Both the position numbers and the translations under genes were made by a program. 64,000 bases of DNA. Source: Dipteris shenzhenensis (lineage: Eukaryota; Polypodiophyta; Polypodiopsida; Gleicheniales). Below are positions 49,585 through 60,755 of the stretch, piece by piece (the first letter of the stretch is position 1; the number at the start of each line of letters is the position of its first letter). The DNA lies in assembly GCA_047967505.1 (NCBI GenBank), contig CM106538.1, one strand, 5' to 3'. The notes below the pieces were generated by a model. The model saw nothing but the letters and a program-made list of their open reading frames with translations. It did not search any database and had not been told where the DNA came from.

Positions 49585-49990
49585 GGTAATGAGTGATTAG
49601 AGGTGATTAGGATTCATGATTTACTTTAACGGCCACAGCCATGGAGCACAGTTACCAGCCATATGGGTTTTGAGTCTTAAATGGCTCAAGATCGACCTCG
49701 TAATCCAAGTTTTGAGCCTCAAATGGCATAGGACAAAGGCAGGCGCCAGAATCCTTTTGATTGGCGAGGTTAACATAAGCACTATTTGGTAATGAGTGAT
49801 TAGAGGTGATTAGGATTCATGATTTACTTTAACGGCCACAGCCATGGAGCACAGTTACCAGCCATATGGGTTTTGAGTCTTAAATGGCTCAAGATCGACC
49901 TCGTAATCCAAGTTTTGAGCCTCAAATGGCATAGGACAAAGGCAGGCGCCAGAATCCTTTTGATTGGCGAGGTTAACATAAGCACTATTT
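49585..49990. repeat. Exact 203-bp tandem duplication
   Basis: Units begin GGTAATGAGTGATTAG at 49585 and 49788 and appear identical along their length, so the duplication is recent (or an assembly artefact). Confidence 0.96.
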
Positions 49991-50955
49991 GGGGTCTTGG
50001 AAGGAGTACCTCCTAATGCCAGGATTGTCCCAAACGCTATTATATGGTTAATACAAGTGCTATTTTCGACACACGGAGAACCATAACAACAAGAGCTGCA
50101 ATCGAAAGAGGGAAGGAAAGGATAGAGAAGATGCGTTGGCACCATATGGGCCCAAGAGCCTTGTAAATGTAAAAAGAGGGAGACTGCAAAAAGGAAAAGG
50201 GTTAACCCTTCCTTCAAAAGGTGACTTGAATAAAAGGCCAAATGGCTGACTTTGGTCTTCATTGTTGTATGCACAAGTTTGGAATACAAGCTCCCTCTTC
50301 TCTTCAAGAGTGTCTTTGGGTGTTCTCTTGTTTCCCTTGTAGTGCCTTTGTGTTTGCCACTCCATCCCCCTTTAATCTCTCCTTCCCTCCTCTTTCTCCC
50401 TCCCTTCTTCCCTCTCTTTTTCCCTTCTCCCTCTCCTCTCCCCCCCCTTCCCTCTTTCTCTTGTGGAAATACATTGTAACAATCCAGGAGCCACTTGAGT
50501 GACACATGCGGACAGCTCGTGTTTTGCATTGCTCTCACAAGGAGTAACTTGGAGTGGAGGCTCCAACGGCATTCTTTCAAGATCCCCACGACACGTGAGT
50601 CACTCTGGGTTTCTCCATTGTTCCATAGGTGGCACTCCTATTGCTATTAGTTGCTCCACCAAGACCTCACCCTTTGCAATGTGCATTAGGCAAATTGCCT
50701 TTAATATATCTATGGATGATATGCATCCATCCTGCAAAGATCTCATATGAACTAATCATATGGAAATCCTTTTGATTGTTATTTTCTCCAAAGATATATG
50801 CACTATGTCAAGGAAGTTTGCACAGACATAGCATAGCATGACAAGCTGATTCCCAAGATTCGTTTTAAAACCAAGCTTATATAAACAAGAGTATGCAAAA
50901 AAAAAAACATAGTATGTTTCAAAATATAAACAAAGCCAAATCCAAAAAATTAGGC
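49991..50955. other. No gene seen; pyrimidine-rich tract
   Basis: A C/T-rich tract at about 50378-50462 produces long artefactual frames on both strands. No family similarity was found. A single copy of the palindromic AAGATTCGTTTTAAAACCAAG motif lies at about 50850. Confidence 0.5.
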
Positions 50956-51192
50956 TCAAGGAAATACATACATCCCATCCTTTTCATGACATATGTCCTT
51001 TACTAGCTCTGGCTTTAGGCTTCTCGGGTCTATTGAATGCAATCCATTGATTACAAATTCCTTGAACAGGTTGCGGACATGGTGATCCACAAGGGGTCTA
51101 TGCACAATCCAATTGGTGCATGCTAGTAGTTTTGCACATGTATTAAGAACCCTTCTTGTTAGCACAAGTGCAATGCTTATTAGCACTCTCAT
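50956..51192 (-). pseudogene. Unknown minus-strand fragment, copy A
   Basis: The frame contains WIVHRPLVDHHVRNLFKEF, then SIDPRSLKPELVKDICHEKD. It is homologous at DNA and protein level to 51741-51900. Family unknown. Confidence 0.3.
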
Positions 51193-51780
51193 CTACCACT
51201 ACCAGAGGCTAGTTAGCACGTGCATTGCCCGCTATTGCATGTGCTTGTTAGCACATGCAATAACATGCATGTGCTAATAACAATTGCATGTGCTCACAAG
51301 AAACGCTTGTGGTTTGGGTTTTAGCACATACACTTCTTGCTAGCACCACTTGTAGTTGCTAGCACCTACAATGCTTGTTAGCACTTGCAATCCTTGTTAG
51401 CATTTGCAATGCTTATTGGCACTCTCATCTACCATTTCCATATGCTGGTTAGCACTTGCAATGCTTGTTAGCACCTATACTTCCTGCCAGCACCACTTGT
51501 GGTTGCTAGCATCTGCAATGCTTGTTAGCACCTACAATCCTTGTTAGCTCAAGTGCAATGCTTATTAGCACTCTCATCTACCACTACCAGATGCTAGTTA
51601 CCACATGCAATGTCTACTATTCCACCTACTAATTGTGCTAATTAGCACTTGCTATGCCTATTAGCACCTAGAATTTCTGCTAGCATCTACAACGCTTTGT
51701 TGCACATAGTAGCTATGTTAATTAGCACTTGCACCGCCTGTTACCACTTGCATTGCCTGTTAATACATTGCACTGCCAGT
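51193..51780. repeat. TTAGCAC minisatellite
   Basis: Degenerate array of roughly 16-20-bp units of the form GCAATGCTTGTTAGCAC, with higher-order repeats of ACTCTCATCTACCA (about 51187, 51421, 51569). It is flanked on both sides by copies of the same unknown fragment. Confidence 0.85.
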
Positions 51781-51932
51781 TTGTTGAGCAACTTGCAGAC
51801 ATGCTGATCCACAAGGGGTCTATACACATAATCAATTGGTGCATCCAAGTAGTTTTGCACATGGATAAAGAACCCTTGCATTCCAAAAGGATAGTAGTTT
51901 GACAAAATTTCTCCCCCCACTCCTTGATCCAT
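51741..51932 (-). pseudogene. Unknown minus-strand fragment, copy B
   Basis: The frame contains ILSNYYPFGMQGFFIHVQNY, then DYVYRPLVDQHVCKLLNKL, parallel to copy A. Further right (52030-52195) the minus strand reads FDHNTNHDMFVKGFNKVRQM in another frame. Together they suggest one decayed gene of unknown function. Confidence 0.3.
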
Positions 51933-52239
51933 GTTCCAACTAATTAAATCTTCTTCAATGGACCTATCTTCAATGGTAGAACACTCTTACTAGCCGTCAC
52001 TACTATGAATTTACCATGTCCACCATCACTCCCACTTTCCCCTTTTTCTTCTTCATGCTTAGTTGAGTTCCTTGCATATTGAGCATCTGTCTCACTTTAT
52101 TGAATCCCTTAACAAACATGTCATGGTTAGTATTATGATCAAACACAATATTCTATCCCAATTTGCCTTCAAATATTTTTTGTCCTTTTATTTTTCATAG
52201 GATAGAGGTGATAAATAATTGAATTCAAGCCTACTACTC

Positions 52240-52995
52240 TAATGACTGCCCATCAAGATCAGCTTTAAAACCAATCTTGTTCAAGAATGAAAGGTTAAGG
52301 AGGAAAAAAAGAGCCTTAGCCTTTCATCCTTGCGCTGCAAGATTGGTTTTAAAACTGATCTTGGTGAAACATGAAAGGCTATGCCTCATGCTCCACCAAG
52401 ATCAGTTTTAAAACCAATCTTGGTGAAGGATAGAAGGCTAAGCCTTTGCCTTTCATCCTAAGCCTTAGCCTTTCCTACTCACCATCGAGCATGAGGCTAG
52501 CCATTTCATCCAAAACAGTTTTAAAACCGATGTAGGTGGAGGATGAAAGGGTAAGCCTTTGCCTTTCATCCTCTGGTTCTAGGGTAAGCCTTTGCCTTTC
52601 ATCCAAGGCAAAGGCTTACCCTTTCTAGAACGATGAAAGGCAAAGGCTTACCCTAGAACCAGAGGATGAAAGGCAAAGGCTTACCCTTTCATCCTCCACC
52701 TACCTCAATGGATCATGAGACTCAGCCTTTTGAGATGAAGGGGACTTAGCCTCATGTTCCACTGAGATTGGTTTTAAAAATGATCTTGGTGGATGAAAGG
52801 ATAGGCTTTTTCCTTTCATCCTCCATTTCCACAAAGATCGATTTTAAAATCTATCCTGGTGAACGATGAAAGGCTAAGGCTGACCCAAGCTCAATTTTTA
52901 AATCGATCTTGGTGGAGGATGAAAGTGTAAGGCTTATCCTTTCATCCTCTACCAATGTCGGTAACCTTTAAAACTGATCTTGCCAGAGCATGAGG
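52240..52995. repeat. Array of palindromic modules
   Basis: At least eight near-palindromic units of the type AAGATCAGTTTTAAAACTGATCTT (about 52257, 52341, 52397, 52512, 52764, 52836, 52888, 52957) alternate with GAGGATGAAAGGCTAAGG-type blocks in both orientations. No coding frame. Resembles a foldback or MITE-derived array. Confidence 0.85.
52532..52703. repeat. Perfect 72-bp inverted repeat, 28-nt loop
   Basis: Left arm 52532-52603 and right arm 52632-52703 are exact reverse complements; the loop is 52604-52631. Each arm itself holds the GTAAGCCTTTGCCTTTCATC motif twice. An RNA read from either strand would form a long perfectly paired hairpin. Confidence 0.96.
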
Positions 52996-53512
52996 TTTAG
53001 CTTTTCATTCTCCATGAAGATTTGGCATTTGTCTTTTAGTAAAAAAATATTTTTTGTTAGCCCATTCTATCATATTTCGCTTGAGTCTCGCTACCATGTA
53101 TTTTGGGCTTGCATCATCACTTGTTCCTATTGGAGAAAAGTTCTCCTCTCATTGGAAATATACAATGTCTCCATTCCTTTTAGGTGGGAGCTCGCGCTGC
53201 TCGGTGATGAAGGCCCATTAACTGACTCTCAATTGCAATTGTGGAGCTTTGTACATGATGTGGTAATTAAAAACCTATGGGGAGTAAGGGACCATGTGGT
53301 CTTCCACAACATTAAGCTCCCATCTGACCTTTGGCAAGGACTTCAGGCTCCAAGTTCTGGCTACTATGCACCTATATTTCTTAAGCTGAACCTGGCTTCT
53401 AGTTTTATTCATTCTGCCCTTTAGCATGAATTGTATCTATTATCATGCATTTTCTTTTGTTAATTTTAAAGTCCTTTCTTTGTGTGCCAAAGAAGACTTG
53501 AGTATCTTGGTG
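52996..53512 (+). mobile_element. LINE 3' remnant, plus strand
   Basis: The frame at 52990-53424 contains SRYHVFWACIITCSYWRKVL, then LWSFVHDVVIKNLWGVRDHV, the zinc-binding tail typical after plant LINE RT. It is followed by a non-coding tail ending in a (TA)n run. Confidence 0.55.
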
Positions 53513-53536
53513 ATATATATATATATATATATATAA
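53513..53536. repeat. (TA)n microsatellite at LINE tail
   Basis: Twelve TA units, directly after the plus-strand LINE tail. Confidence 0.9.
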
Positions 53537-53939
53537 AATTTATTTTATTTTATTTTTATTAACATAAGACTTGTATAATGATGTTCTATATAGACAGTAT
53601 ATCCCAGAGGATGAGAGATACTTCAAACAAAAAGCCAAAGAAAGTAGCCATTCGAGATAGGTTCGTCCCATGAACTGGAAAAATACAAGATTTCAAAGAT
53701 TCTTCTTTGACACAAAAAATCGAGGAGATGTCTTGATTCTAGAGCCTCTCAATAAGCACTTTGCAGATATTAAAAGCTTTATGGTGTTCCTCCACTTCTT
53801 TGTGTAGATGGGAAAGAGCTTCATTGTAATTGAAAATTTCTTTATCAAGGAGAAGTTAGCTTGAGGAAGCAAGACACAAAATATTAGTAAACAACTTACT
53901 TTTGAAAAGGTGATGCATTCCTGCTAAACTAATGTGAGA

Positions 53940-55340
53940 AAGAATCAACAACAATGATTAACTCATCTTGAAACTGAAAGGCATTTTAGGCAACCCAAAT
54001 AGACGTAGCAAATTTCTCTAGTTAGTTCTCTTCCATACGAGGAGAAACCTAGTTTGCCATTTGCACTTGTTATCTATGACTTTCCATTCGATGTTAGGAG
54101 TTCTAGCCATTTCCACTATGTTATTAAAAGGGGTTGGGATAAGGAGAAGGTGTGCACTCCCTACCCAGCTGAATTCTTTTCAGGAGTTAAGTACATGACC
54201 TCCTCTCCAAGTGAGGTCTTGCTGCCATAGTTAAATTCTGCTCATGACCAAACCTTGCTCCTGATTTAAGAGTCTAAACTCCCTACCAATTCTTCCATCT
54301 AAATTCATTTTTATGACAAAGCTATTCCCACATTTGCAAACCCTTTTTAGAGAGTACCAAAGCTTTAAACATATGATTATCATTGAGGGGAAGCTACTTT
54401 TGAAGAAAACTAAAACTCAAATATAATCCAACCCCATGAATGCTCCCTTACCAAAGAAAACTATCAAAAATTTAACTTGTTCAAAAGCAAATCACAGTGA
54501 TCTACATAGCTGACTTCCCTTAGTCTGACAAAGGCTCTGAATTGTAGATGGCAGAGAGTCTTCAGTAATTCTTTCATTTGGTAACACTCATTGGTTTTAC
54601 ATGCTTAAAATTCCTTAGGAGGAGACTTTGTCTTAGCAAATTGTTGATTAACCAATTTCTTACCAGTTGGAAGTTCAATACCTCTAAGAGCACACTCATC
54701 AGCCATCCCAAAGCATTAACAAAAATAGCAAAAAATAGTGGGGCTAGGGAACAACCCCGTCTAATTGATCTTTTACGTAAAAAGGGTTGGGTCATTTCCC
54801 CATTAACACAAATTTTGGCAGAAGCATTGGAAAGAAGAATCTTGACAAAGAAAGTGAATTTCTTGCCCAGACCCATGTCTTGGAGAGATTGGACTAAAAG
54901 TTCCCAGATCAATCTATCATATGCCTTGTCAAAATCAACCTTTAGAAAGCAAATATCCTGGTGTGTTTCTTTCGCATACTCACAGCTGTTCTAGATATTA
55001 ATAATTACTTCTAGAAGATGTTTGCCTTTTTAAAAAACTTTATGTACTTGACAAATCCATTATCCATTTTCTTTAGAAGTCTCACAGTTAAGGCTTTAGC
55101 TAGGATCTTATAGTTTCAATTAAGCATTGCAAGAGGCCTCCAATTTCTTAGATCAATCTTATCCCCCTCTTTTGGAATGAGTTTGATAACTCCACCTTTA
55201 AGTGAAAAAGGAGTTGATCTAAAGTAAGACTTTCATTCCAAATTTTCTATAAACAAGGGCTTACAATATCCCAAAGGCAATTATAAATCACAAGGGAGTC
55301 CATATTCACTAGGTGTCTTCCCACCATCACCCATGGAAAA
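53940..55340 (-). mobile_element. LINE reverse transcriptase remnant, minus strand
   Basis: Read on the minus strand: GKTPSEYGLPC (about 55310), GGVIKLIPKEGDKIDLRNWR (about 55140-55200), ILAKALTVRLLKKM, FLKVDFDKAYDRLIWELL (about 54900), SNASAKICVNG and IRRGCSLAPLFFAIFVNAL (about 54700-54780), then a degraded tail to about 53950 (FNNIVEMARTPNIEWKV). These are RT blocks of plant L1-type LINEs in correct order. The YxDD block is not recognisable. No endonuclease domain is visible. Confidence 0.8.
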
Positions 55341-55961
55341 GATCGCTTCTTGAGTTCTTGTACGGACAAGTCATTGTCTAGTTGCATGTCTTCCCTTGGG
55401 TCATGCCAACATAGGTGAAGTTACCACCAGCATGCATGAGGGCAGGTGGTGCACGTGGCTGATGGACATGCGAGTACATTATTGGATAACTTCTCAAGCG
55501 GCGACCGACAAAATCAGCTAAGGCACTGACCCTAAGTCTAAGGAGGAGTCATTCTAAAGCTAAGGGCGACAGACCAAAGGCGAGCAACAATCCAGCAAAG
55601 CACAAGTGTTGGTTTTGTAGTTAGTCTACTTTGTAGAGAAGCATGTATTAGAGAATGTGTGTGACATTCAATGTGGTTGACGACCTCTCTCTGGCTTGGC
55701 TTGATAGGATAGGAGCTTGCATAGCTAAGTGCTCATTGCAAAAGCCAAGGCAACTTCACAAATTCTTCTCTTAATCCAAGTGTGGTTGCTTCCATCTTGT
55801 CTATATTGTTCTTTGTTATCATTTTATCTCGTCACAGCACTCAATCCCACGTGATCATACAGTTTCCCTTTCAATAGCAGTCCCAACCTTTGAGTTATTT
55901 CTATTGATAACTATTTGAATCACGCCTGGGCACGTTCGCACACACAACTCACCGAGGGTTT
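55341..55961. other. Spacer, no gene seen
   Basis: A short stretch reading KASNNPAKHKCWFC at about 55575-55620 hints at a Gag-like knuckle start but has no context. Otherwise nothing recognised. Confidence 0.4.
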
Positions 55962-56142
55962 TGACAGATCTCAACAACGAAAGTGGAATGGAAGAAGGTG
56001 AGAGAGAGGGTGAGCCAAAAGAGAGAGTCACACAAGTTTTGGTGGGTGCAGAACACCCTAATCTTCTATGTCATCCATATATATGTGTGTTTGAGTATTG
56101 TACATAATCGAGGTTAAGATACAATGGCATTTAATCCCCACA
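55962..56142 (-). mobile_element. C5 3' LTR
   Basis: Plus-strand ends TGACAGATCTC...CCCCACA, about 181 bp, close to the C4 LTR length. The left boundary is tentative because no partner LTR is present. Confidence 0.55.
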
Positions 56143-56371
56143 ACCTCCCAATTAAAGGCCAATGTGCCTTTAAGGGAGAACGACCAATGAGCATACTATC
56201 CAATGCCCATTAATACACCGCTGACTAGGTAGACTCTTCGTCAGCATGTTTGTAGGGTTATCACTATATGAACCTTGACAAGCTCTATGCACTTGTCCTC
56301 AAGTACCTCCTTGATAAAATGGTACCTGACCTCAATGTGTTTGGTCTTTGCATGAAAGACCAGATTCCATG

Positions 56372-57140
56372 CTATAGCTGAGTAGCACTCATGGAATCAC
56401 TATGCAATGTCGGTACACCTGTATCAATCCCCAAATCTCTCACTACCCGATCAAGCCATATAATCTCCTTACAACCCTCTGTGGCTGTAACATTCTTGAC
56501 CTCTGTGGTATACAAAGTAATGCACTTCTGTGCGCGAGACATCCATGACACTGTACCACCTGCAAAGGTGAATACATAACCAGAAGTGGATCTCCTGCCC
56601 TGCATAGTTTGAATCTGTGCACCCAAATACATGCATCTCTCCTCTGACAAAGCAGATACACACCTCCTTGGTACCCTTCATGTACCTCATGATGCACTTA
56701 ATTGCCTCCCAATGCCTCTTTCCTGGAGTAGCCATATACCGGCTAACAACTCCCACTGCAAATGCAATGTCTGGTCTAGTAGCTATCATAGCATACATAA
56801 GACTCCCAACCATTGATGCATAAGGAACCTTGGCCACCATGGCCCTCTCCTCATCTGATTTGGGACTATCTGCCAAACTCAATTTCACATATGGAGGCAA
56901 TGGAGTACTCACTACCTTCCCTCCCTCCATAATGAAACATTGCAACACTTTTGTAACATACTCCTTCTGTGAAATCCAAAGGAGTTTCCTACTCCGGTCA
57001 TGCGTGATGCACATACAAAGAATACGATGTGCAGGTCCCAAATCCTTCATGTTAAAGGCCTCATGCCACTTGGACTTCAATGCATCAAGCTCATAAGTGT
57101 TCTTACTAGCCAATAGCATATCAAACAAATAAAGTGCCAT
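56372..57140 (-). pseudogene. C5 RT second half and RNase H
   Basis: Frames 56469-57140 and 56372-56650 overlap with a shift at about 56640. They contain [76 protein letters not shown] and EGCKEIIWLDRVV. The catalytic box is altered to LYLFDMLLAS (YVDD expected), so RT is dead. Confidence 0.87.
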
Positions 57141-57145
57141 GAGTA

Positions 57146-58033
57146 TCAGGCCATTATCCTTGGCCCTTTTAGTGTAGAGGCAATGATCAATCTCACTTCT
57201 TCTGAAACCCTGGGATCGCCAATGAAAGCATCAAACTTAAGGCCGTAGAGACTTTTTTTAAGCTTGCAAACCAAATGCTCTTTGCCCTTTTTTTCAAAGC
57301 CTTTCAGCTGTACCACGTAAATTTCCTCATGCAAATCCCCATGCAAGAAAGTTGTCTTGACATCCATCTGCATAAGCTCCATATCCTTTGTTGCCACGAG
57401 TCCAAGTACACATCTAAGTGTGTTCATCTTCAAAACTGGAGAGAATATCTCATCAAAGTCCACACCCTTCTCTTGCTTGAATCCTTTAGTAACCAAACGA
57501 GCCTTGTACTTAGGCACATCATCACCTGTGACCTTCATCTTGTAGACCCATTTACATGGCAATGCTTTCTTTCCATGTGGCAAACTAACCAAGTCCCAAG
57601 TCTTATTCTTTATGAGTGAAATCATCTCTGATTGCATAGCATACTCCCACTTCTGCTGACCGTCGTGCATCATAGCCTCTCTGTAGCAAGAAGGCTCCCC
57701 GCAATTAGTAAGCATCACATAGTCTACCCCTGGAACAAATCTCTTAGGTGGTCTAGACACTCTAGATGTTCTTCTCAAGGGCATTTCAGCTTGCTGTCCT
57801 GCCTGCATATCAGCCACATTTGGCTCATCATTGCCACCAATAGATGATCCATCATCTACCCTTGATTGTGTAGCTGTGGGAGTACTTGGTGGCACCATTT
57901 CCTGCACATTCGATGCATGGACAGCTTGTTGTCTATCAACATATGTGGGTGGATTCACATCTTGGAAAGTGATTCTCCTCATTTCCACATCCCTCACAGG
58001 TGCCTTATGCATCTTCTTCTCATTGAAGACCAC
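57146..58033 (-). pseudogene. C5 RT first half with integrase tail
   Basis: RPPKRFVPGVDYVML, WEYAMQSEMISLIKNKTWDL, ALPCKWVYKMKV, KARLVTKGFKQEKGVDF, SPVLKMNTLRCVLGL, MQMDVKTTFLHGDLHEEIYV and KLKKSLYGLK are present. A short deletion follows LYGLK (the usual QAPRQWY block is missing). This is the RT segment that C4 lacks. Confidence 0.87.
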
Positions 58034-58086
58034 ATCATGGCTTCCTATGATTTTCTTTGCTTTTGGATCTCAGAGATGATAGCCCA

Positions 58087-58803
58087 TCACTCCACTTTCA
58101 CCATGATGCATTTCCTAGACTTAGGATCTAGCTTCTTCCGAAGCTCTTTTGGCACATGTGCATATGCCTCACATGCAAATATATGCAAATGAGAGTAAGA
58201 GGGCTTCTTGCCACTCCATGCCTCTTCAGATATACCACCATCCAAACTCTTGCTAGGTGATCTTTTGCTCACATGCACTGTAGTCTTCATTGGCTCAGCC
58301 CAAAAACCACGAGGCATACATTGCAACCTTTCTTGAATGATGCGGTTCATCTGTTCTCCAATTGGATTTTGCTCTGGAGTATGAGGGGATGTGAGCTCCC
58401 TCTTGATTCCATGTGTATCACAGAAATGCTGAATGTTATGAGAGATATACTCTCCACCATTATCAGTTCGTAGACATTTGAGCGTTCTACCTGACTGATT
58501 TTCAGCCAAAGCCAACCATTTTTGAAATACCTGGAACACATCGCTCTTCCGAGCTATAGCATAAGCCCATACTTTCCTAGTTGCATCATCAATGGATGTC
58601 ACATAGTATTCAGCCCCGCCTAATGACCATGTACGCATGGGACCACATATGTCTGAATGAACCAAATCAAGTCTTTCAAGCTTTTTCTTTCCCCTTCTTT
58701 TATGGGATGATTTAGTCTGCTTCCCATAGAGATAGTGCTCACAAAATTCAAAATCAGAAAAACTCAAATGTGGTACATAACCCAAATGGCATAAGAGTTT
58801 CAT
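58087..58803 (-). pseudogene. C5 integrase
   Basis: CEHYLYGKQTKSSHKRRG, catalytic D in LVHSDICG, D in LRTDNGGEY, and E in PIGEQMNRIIQE, then HLHIFACEAYAHVPKELRKK. The HHCC zinc region lies just upstream (SLWHCRLGHMS*NGMK, about 58800-58850), broken by a stop. Confidence 0.87.
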
Positions 58804-59426
58804 TCCATTCTAGCTCATGTGCCCCAACCTACAATGCCACAAAGAAGTACTTGGCTGCTCGGTTATTGCAACAACATGATTAGACACCCCTGATACATGT
58901 AAGGGATACAAAGTCTCACACTTGGAACCCCTAGCCAAAACCATAGAGCCCTTCTGAATTTTCCAACTCTGGAAGCCAAAGGTGGTCTAAAAACTAGCAT
59001 CATCTAGCTGACCCGCTGAAATGAGACTCTTGGTAAGCTTAGACACATGTCTCACATTTTCAAAACAAATGCAGACCCATTTGCAAAAGAAAACTTTATG
59101 TCACCTGCTCCCACTATGTCACATGCATAGTAATTTCCAAGATGCACACAACCTGTCTTTCCATTGTCATAAGTGGAGAACCATTCCCTATGGGGAGTAA
59201 CATGGAATGAAGCACCAGAATCCAAAATCTAATCCTGGGAATATGCATCATGTGAAGTGGTAAGCTAGTCTATAGGTAGACTAGACATGAAGAGAATGTC
59301 ATTGTCACTATCATCAATGACTGCATTAATCTCCTCGATCTTCATCTTTCCTTTGTCCTCCCTTGGACTCTCTTCCTTCTTATTTGCACCCCAATTTACA
59401 TTCTTTTTCTTATCCTTTTTCTCTCT
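58804..59426 (-). pseudogene. C5 protease and linker, frame-broken
   Basis: The minus strand reads [20 protein letters not shown] (about 59170-59235; DSG intact) and later VHLGNYYACDIVGAGDI, with stops between. Parallel to the C4 protease. Confidence 0.72.
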
Positions 59427-59900
59427 TTACAGCTTGTAGCAATCCTTTTTCATGTGGCCCTTCTTGCCACACTGGTAACACTCAATGTTCCGTGCCCTGG
59501 ATTTGCTATGAGACTTTCCTCTTTCTTGGGACTTCCCCCTAAGCTGTGATCTACCCCTTTGCACATTTAAGGCTACATCCTGCTTGTTGCCATCCATAGA
59601 CTTTCTTCTAATCTCCTCGGCCAACAAGCTACCCACAACATCATCAAACTTCAGTACTCCACCAGGTGTAGAGTTACTAACAGCTGTATGAAAGGTATCC
59701 CATGAGGATGGCAATGAACATAAGAGGAATATTGCCTTAATCTCTGCATCAAAATTCATTTTCTGAGCCTAAAGCTGGTTGAAAATAATATTGAATTCAT
59801 TCAAGGAGAAGCAATGGAGACCCCTTCCTTCATCTGCAGCTCAAACAACCTCTTCATTAGGTAAACTTTACTAGAGGCAGTTTCTGTTGACTCTGTGCCA
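59427..59900 (-). pseudogene. C5 Gag, partial
   Basis: The frame at 59427-59759 contains MNFDAEIKAIFLLCSLPSSW, SLLAEEIRRKSMDG and the knuckle CYQCGKKGHMKKDC. Upstream to 59900 the minus strand continues STETASSKVYLMKRLFELQM. The start of Gag is missing. Confidence 0.82.
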
Positions 59901-59924
59901 ACATGAACTTATGAAGAAAGAGAA

Positions 59925-60215
59925 GGTGATACAACTTTGTGATACAACTTTGTGTTACAACTTTGTGTTACAACTTCTAGACACAACTTTATGTTACGAC
60001 TTTGTGTAACAACTTTGTGTTACGAGTTTTGTCTACATGAAGAGAGAGAATGTGTTACGACTTTGTGATACAACTTTGTGACACAACTTTGTGTTACAAC
60101 TTTGTGTAACAACTTTGTGTTACATCTTCTACATGAAGAGAGAGAATGTGTTACGACTTTGCGACACAACTTTGTGTTACAACTTTGTGATACGACTTTG
60201 TGTTACATGCAGAGA
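59925..60215. repeat. ACAACTTTGTGTT minisatellite
   Basis: About twenty degenerate units of 12-15 bp (ACAACTTTGTGTT, ACGACTTTGTGAT), broken by three copies of CATGAAGAGAGAGAA-like spacers. Upstream of the TATA box. Confidence 0.9.
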
Positions 60216-60359
60216 GAGAAGCTCTCCAACTTGTATAAATACCCCATAATGGAATGAAGCCCACACTCTTGGGGCATTGTGTTGAGTCTACATTGGTATT
60301 CCAAGCATTTGTCTCAAGTGTCCATGCTTCCTTGCACTGCACGTCCAAAAGCATGTCCT

Positions 60360-60520
60360 AACCTTGCAACCCTTCTCCCCTCTCCTCCAACCCTGCAACC
60401 CATCCTCTCCCTCTCCTCCTCCCTCCTCCTCCTCCTCCTCTCTCCTCCCTCTCCCTCCTCCTCTTCCCTCCTCCTCCTTCCTCCTCTCTCTCTTACTTCA
60501 CCCATGCTCTTACACCTTCT
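60360..60520. repeat. (TCC)n/C-T-rich tract
   Basis: CTCCTCCTCC-type low complexity, producing artefactual frames on both strands. Confidence 0.9.
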
Positions 60521-60569
60521 TCCTCTCCCACTCCTATGCTTTCCTAAACCCTTAAACTCAATGATCTAC

Positions 60570-60755
60570 GAGGGAGACGAGTTCTCCACCATGTACTCTA
60601 CTCTAAACCTTGGATCCTCCTCCTAACCCTGGACTCCTTCTAAACCTTGGAACCTCCTTCTGAACCCTGGAACTCTTTCTAACCCTGAACTCTTTCTAAA
60701 CCCTGGAACCTCCTTCTGAACCCTTAAACTCCTCCTAAACCCTACAACCCCCAAT
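60570..60755. repeat. Degenerate ~24-bp repeat with CTAAACCCT telomere-like core
   Basis: Units such as CTTCTAAACCCTGGAACCTC occur about seven times. The core resembles the plant telomere repeat CCCTAAA but spacing and GGA(A/C) additions make it a minisatellite rather than an interstitial telomere. Confidence 0.75.

Larger units (their letters stand above)
55962..59900 (-). mobile_element. Ty1/copia element C5, 5'-truncated
   Basis: Minus-strand element related to C4. The 3' LTR (about 55962-56142) is preceded by the GCACATTGGCCTTTA..TGGGAGGT context shared with C4. Pol and Gag read rightwards to about 59900, where homology ends at the start of the Athila-like LTR. No primer site or 5' LTR. 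Many stops and small deletions. Confidence 0.85.

Noticed and set aside
50340-50510. Several long frames in a C/T-rich tract
   Set aside because: Low-complexity composition opens frames on both strands; no conserved motif.
51193-51780. CRISPR-like array
   Set aside because: Units are degenerate, unequal and without distinct spacers; it is a minisatellite in plant DNA.
54578-54994. 138-residue plus-strand frame
   Set aside because: Shadow of the minus-strand LINE reverse transcriptase, which has recognisable motifs in order.
60279-60626. Ser/Leu/Pro-rich 115-residue frame
   Set aside because: Product of the (TCC)n tract in the LTR; not protein-like.
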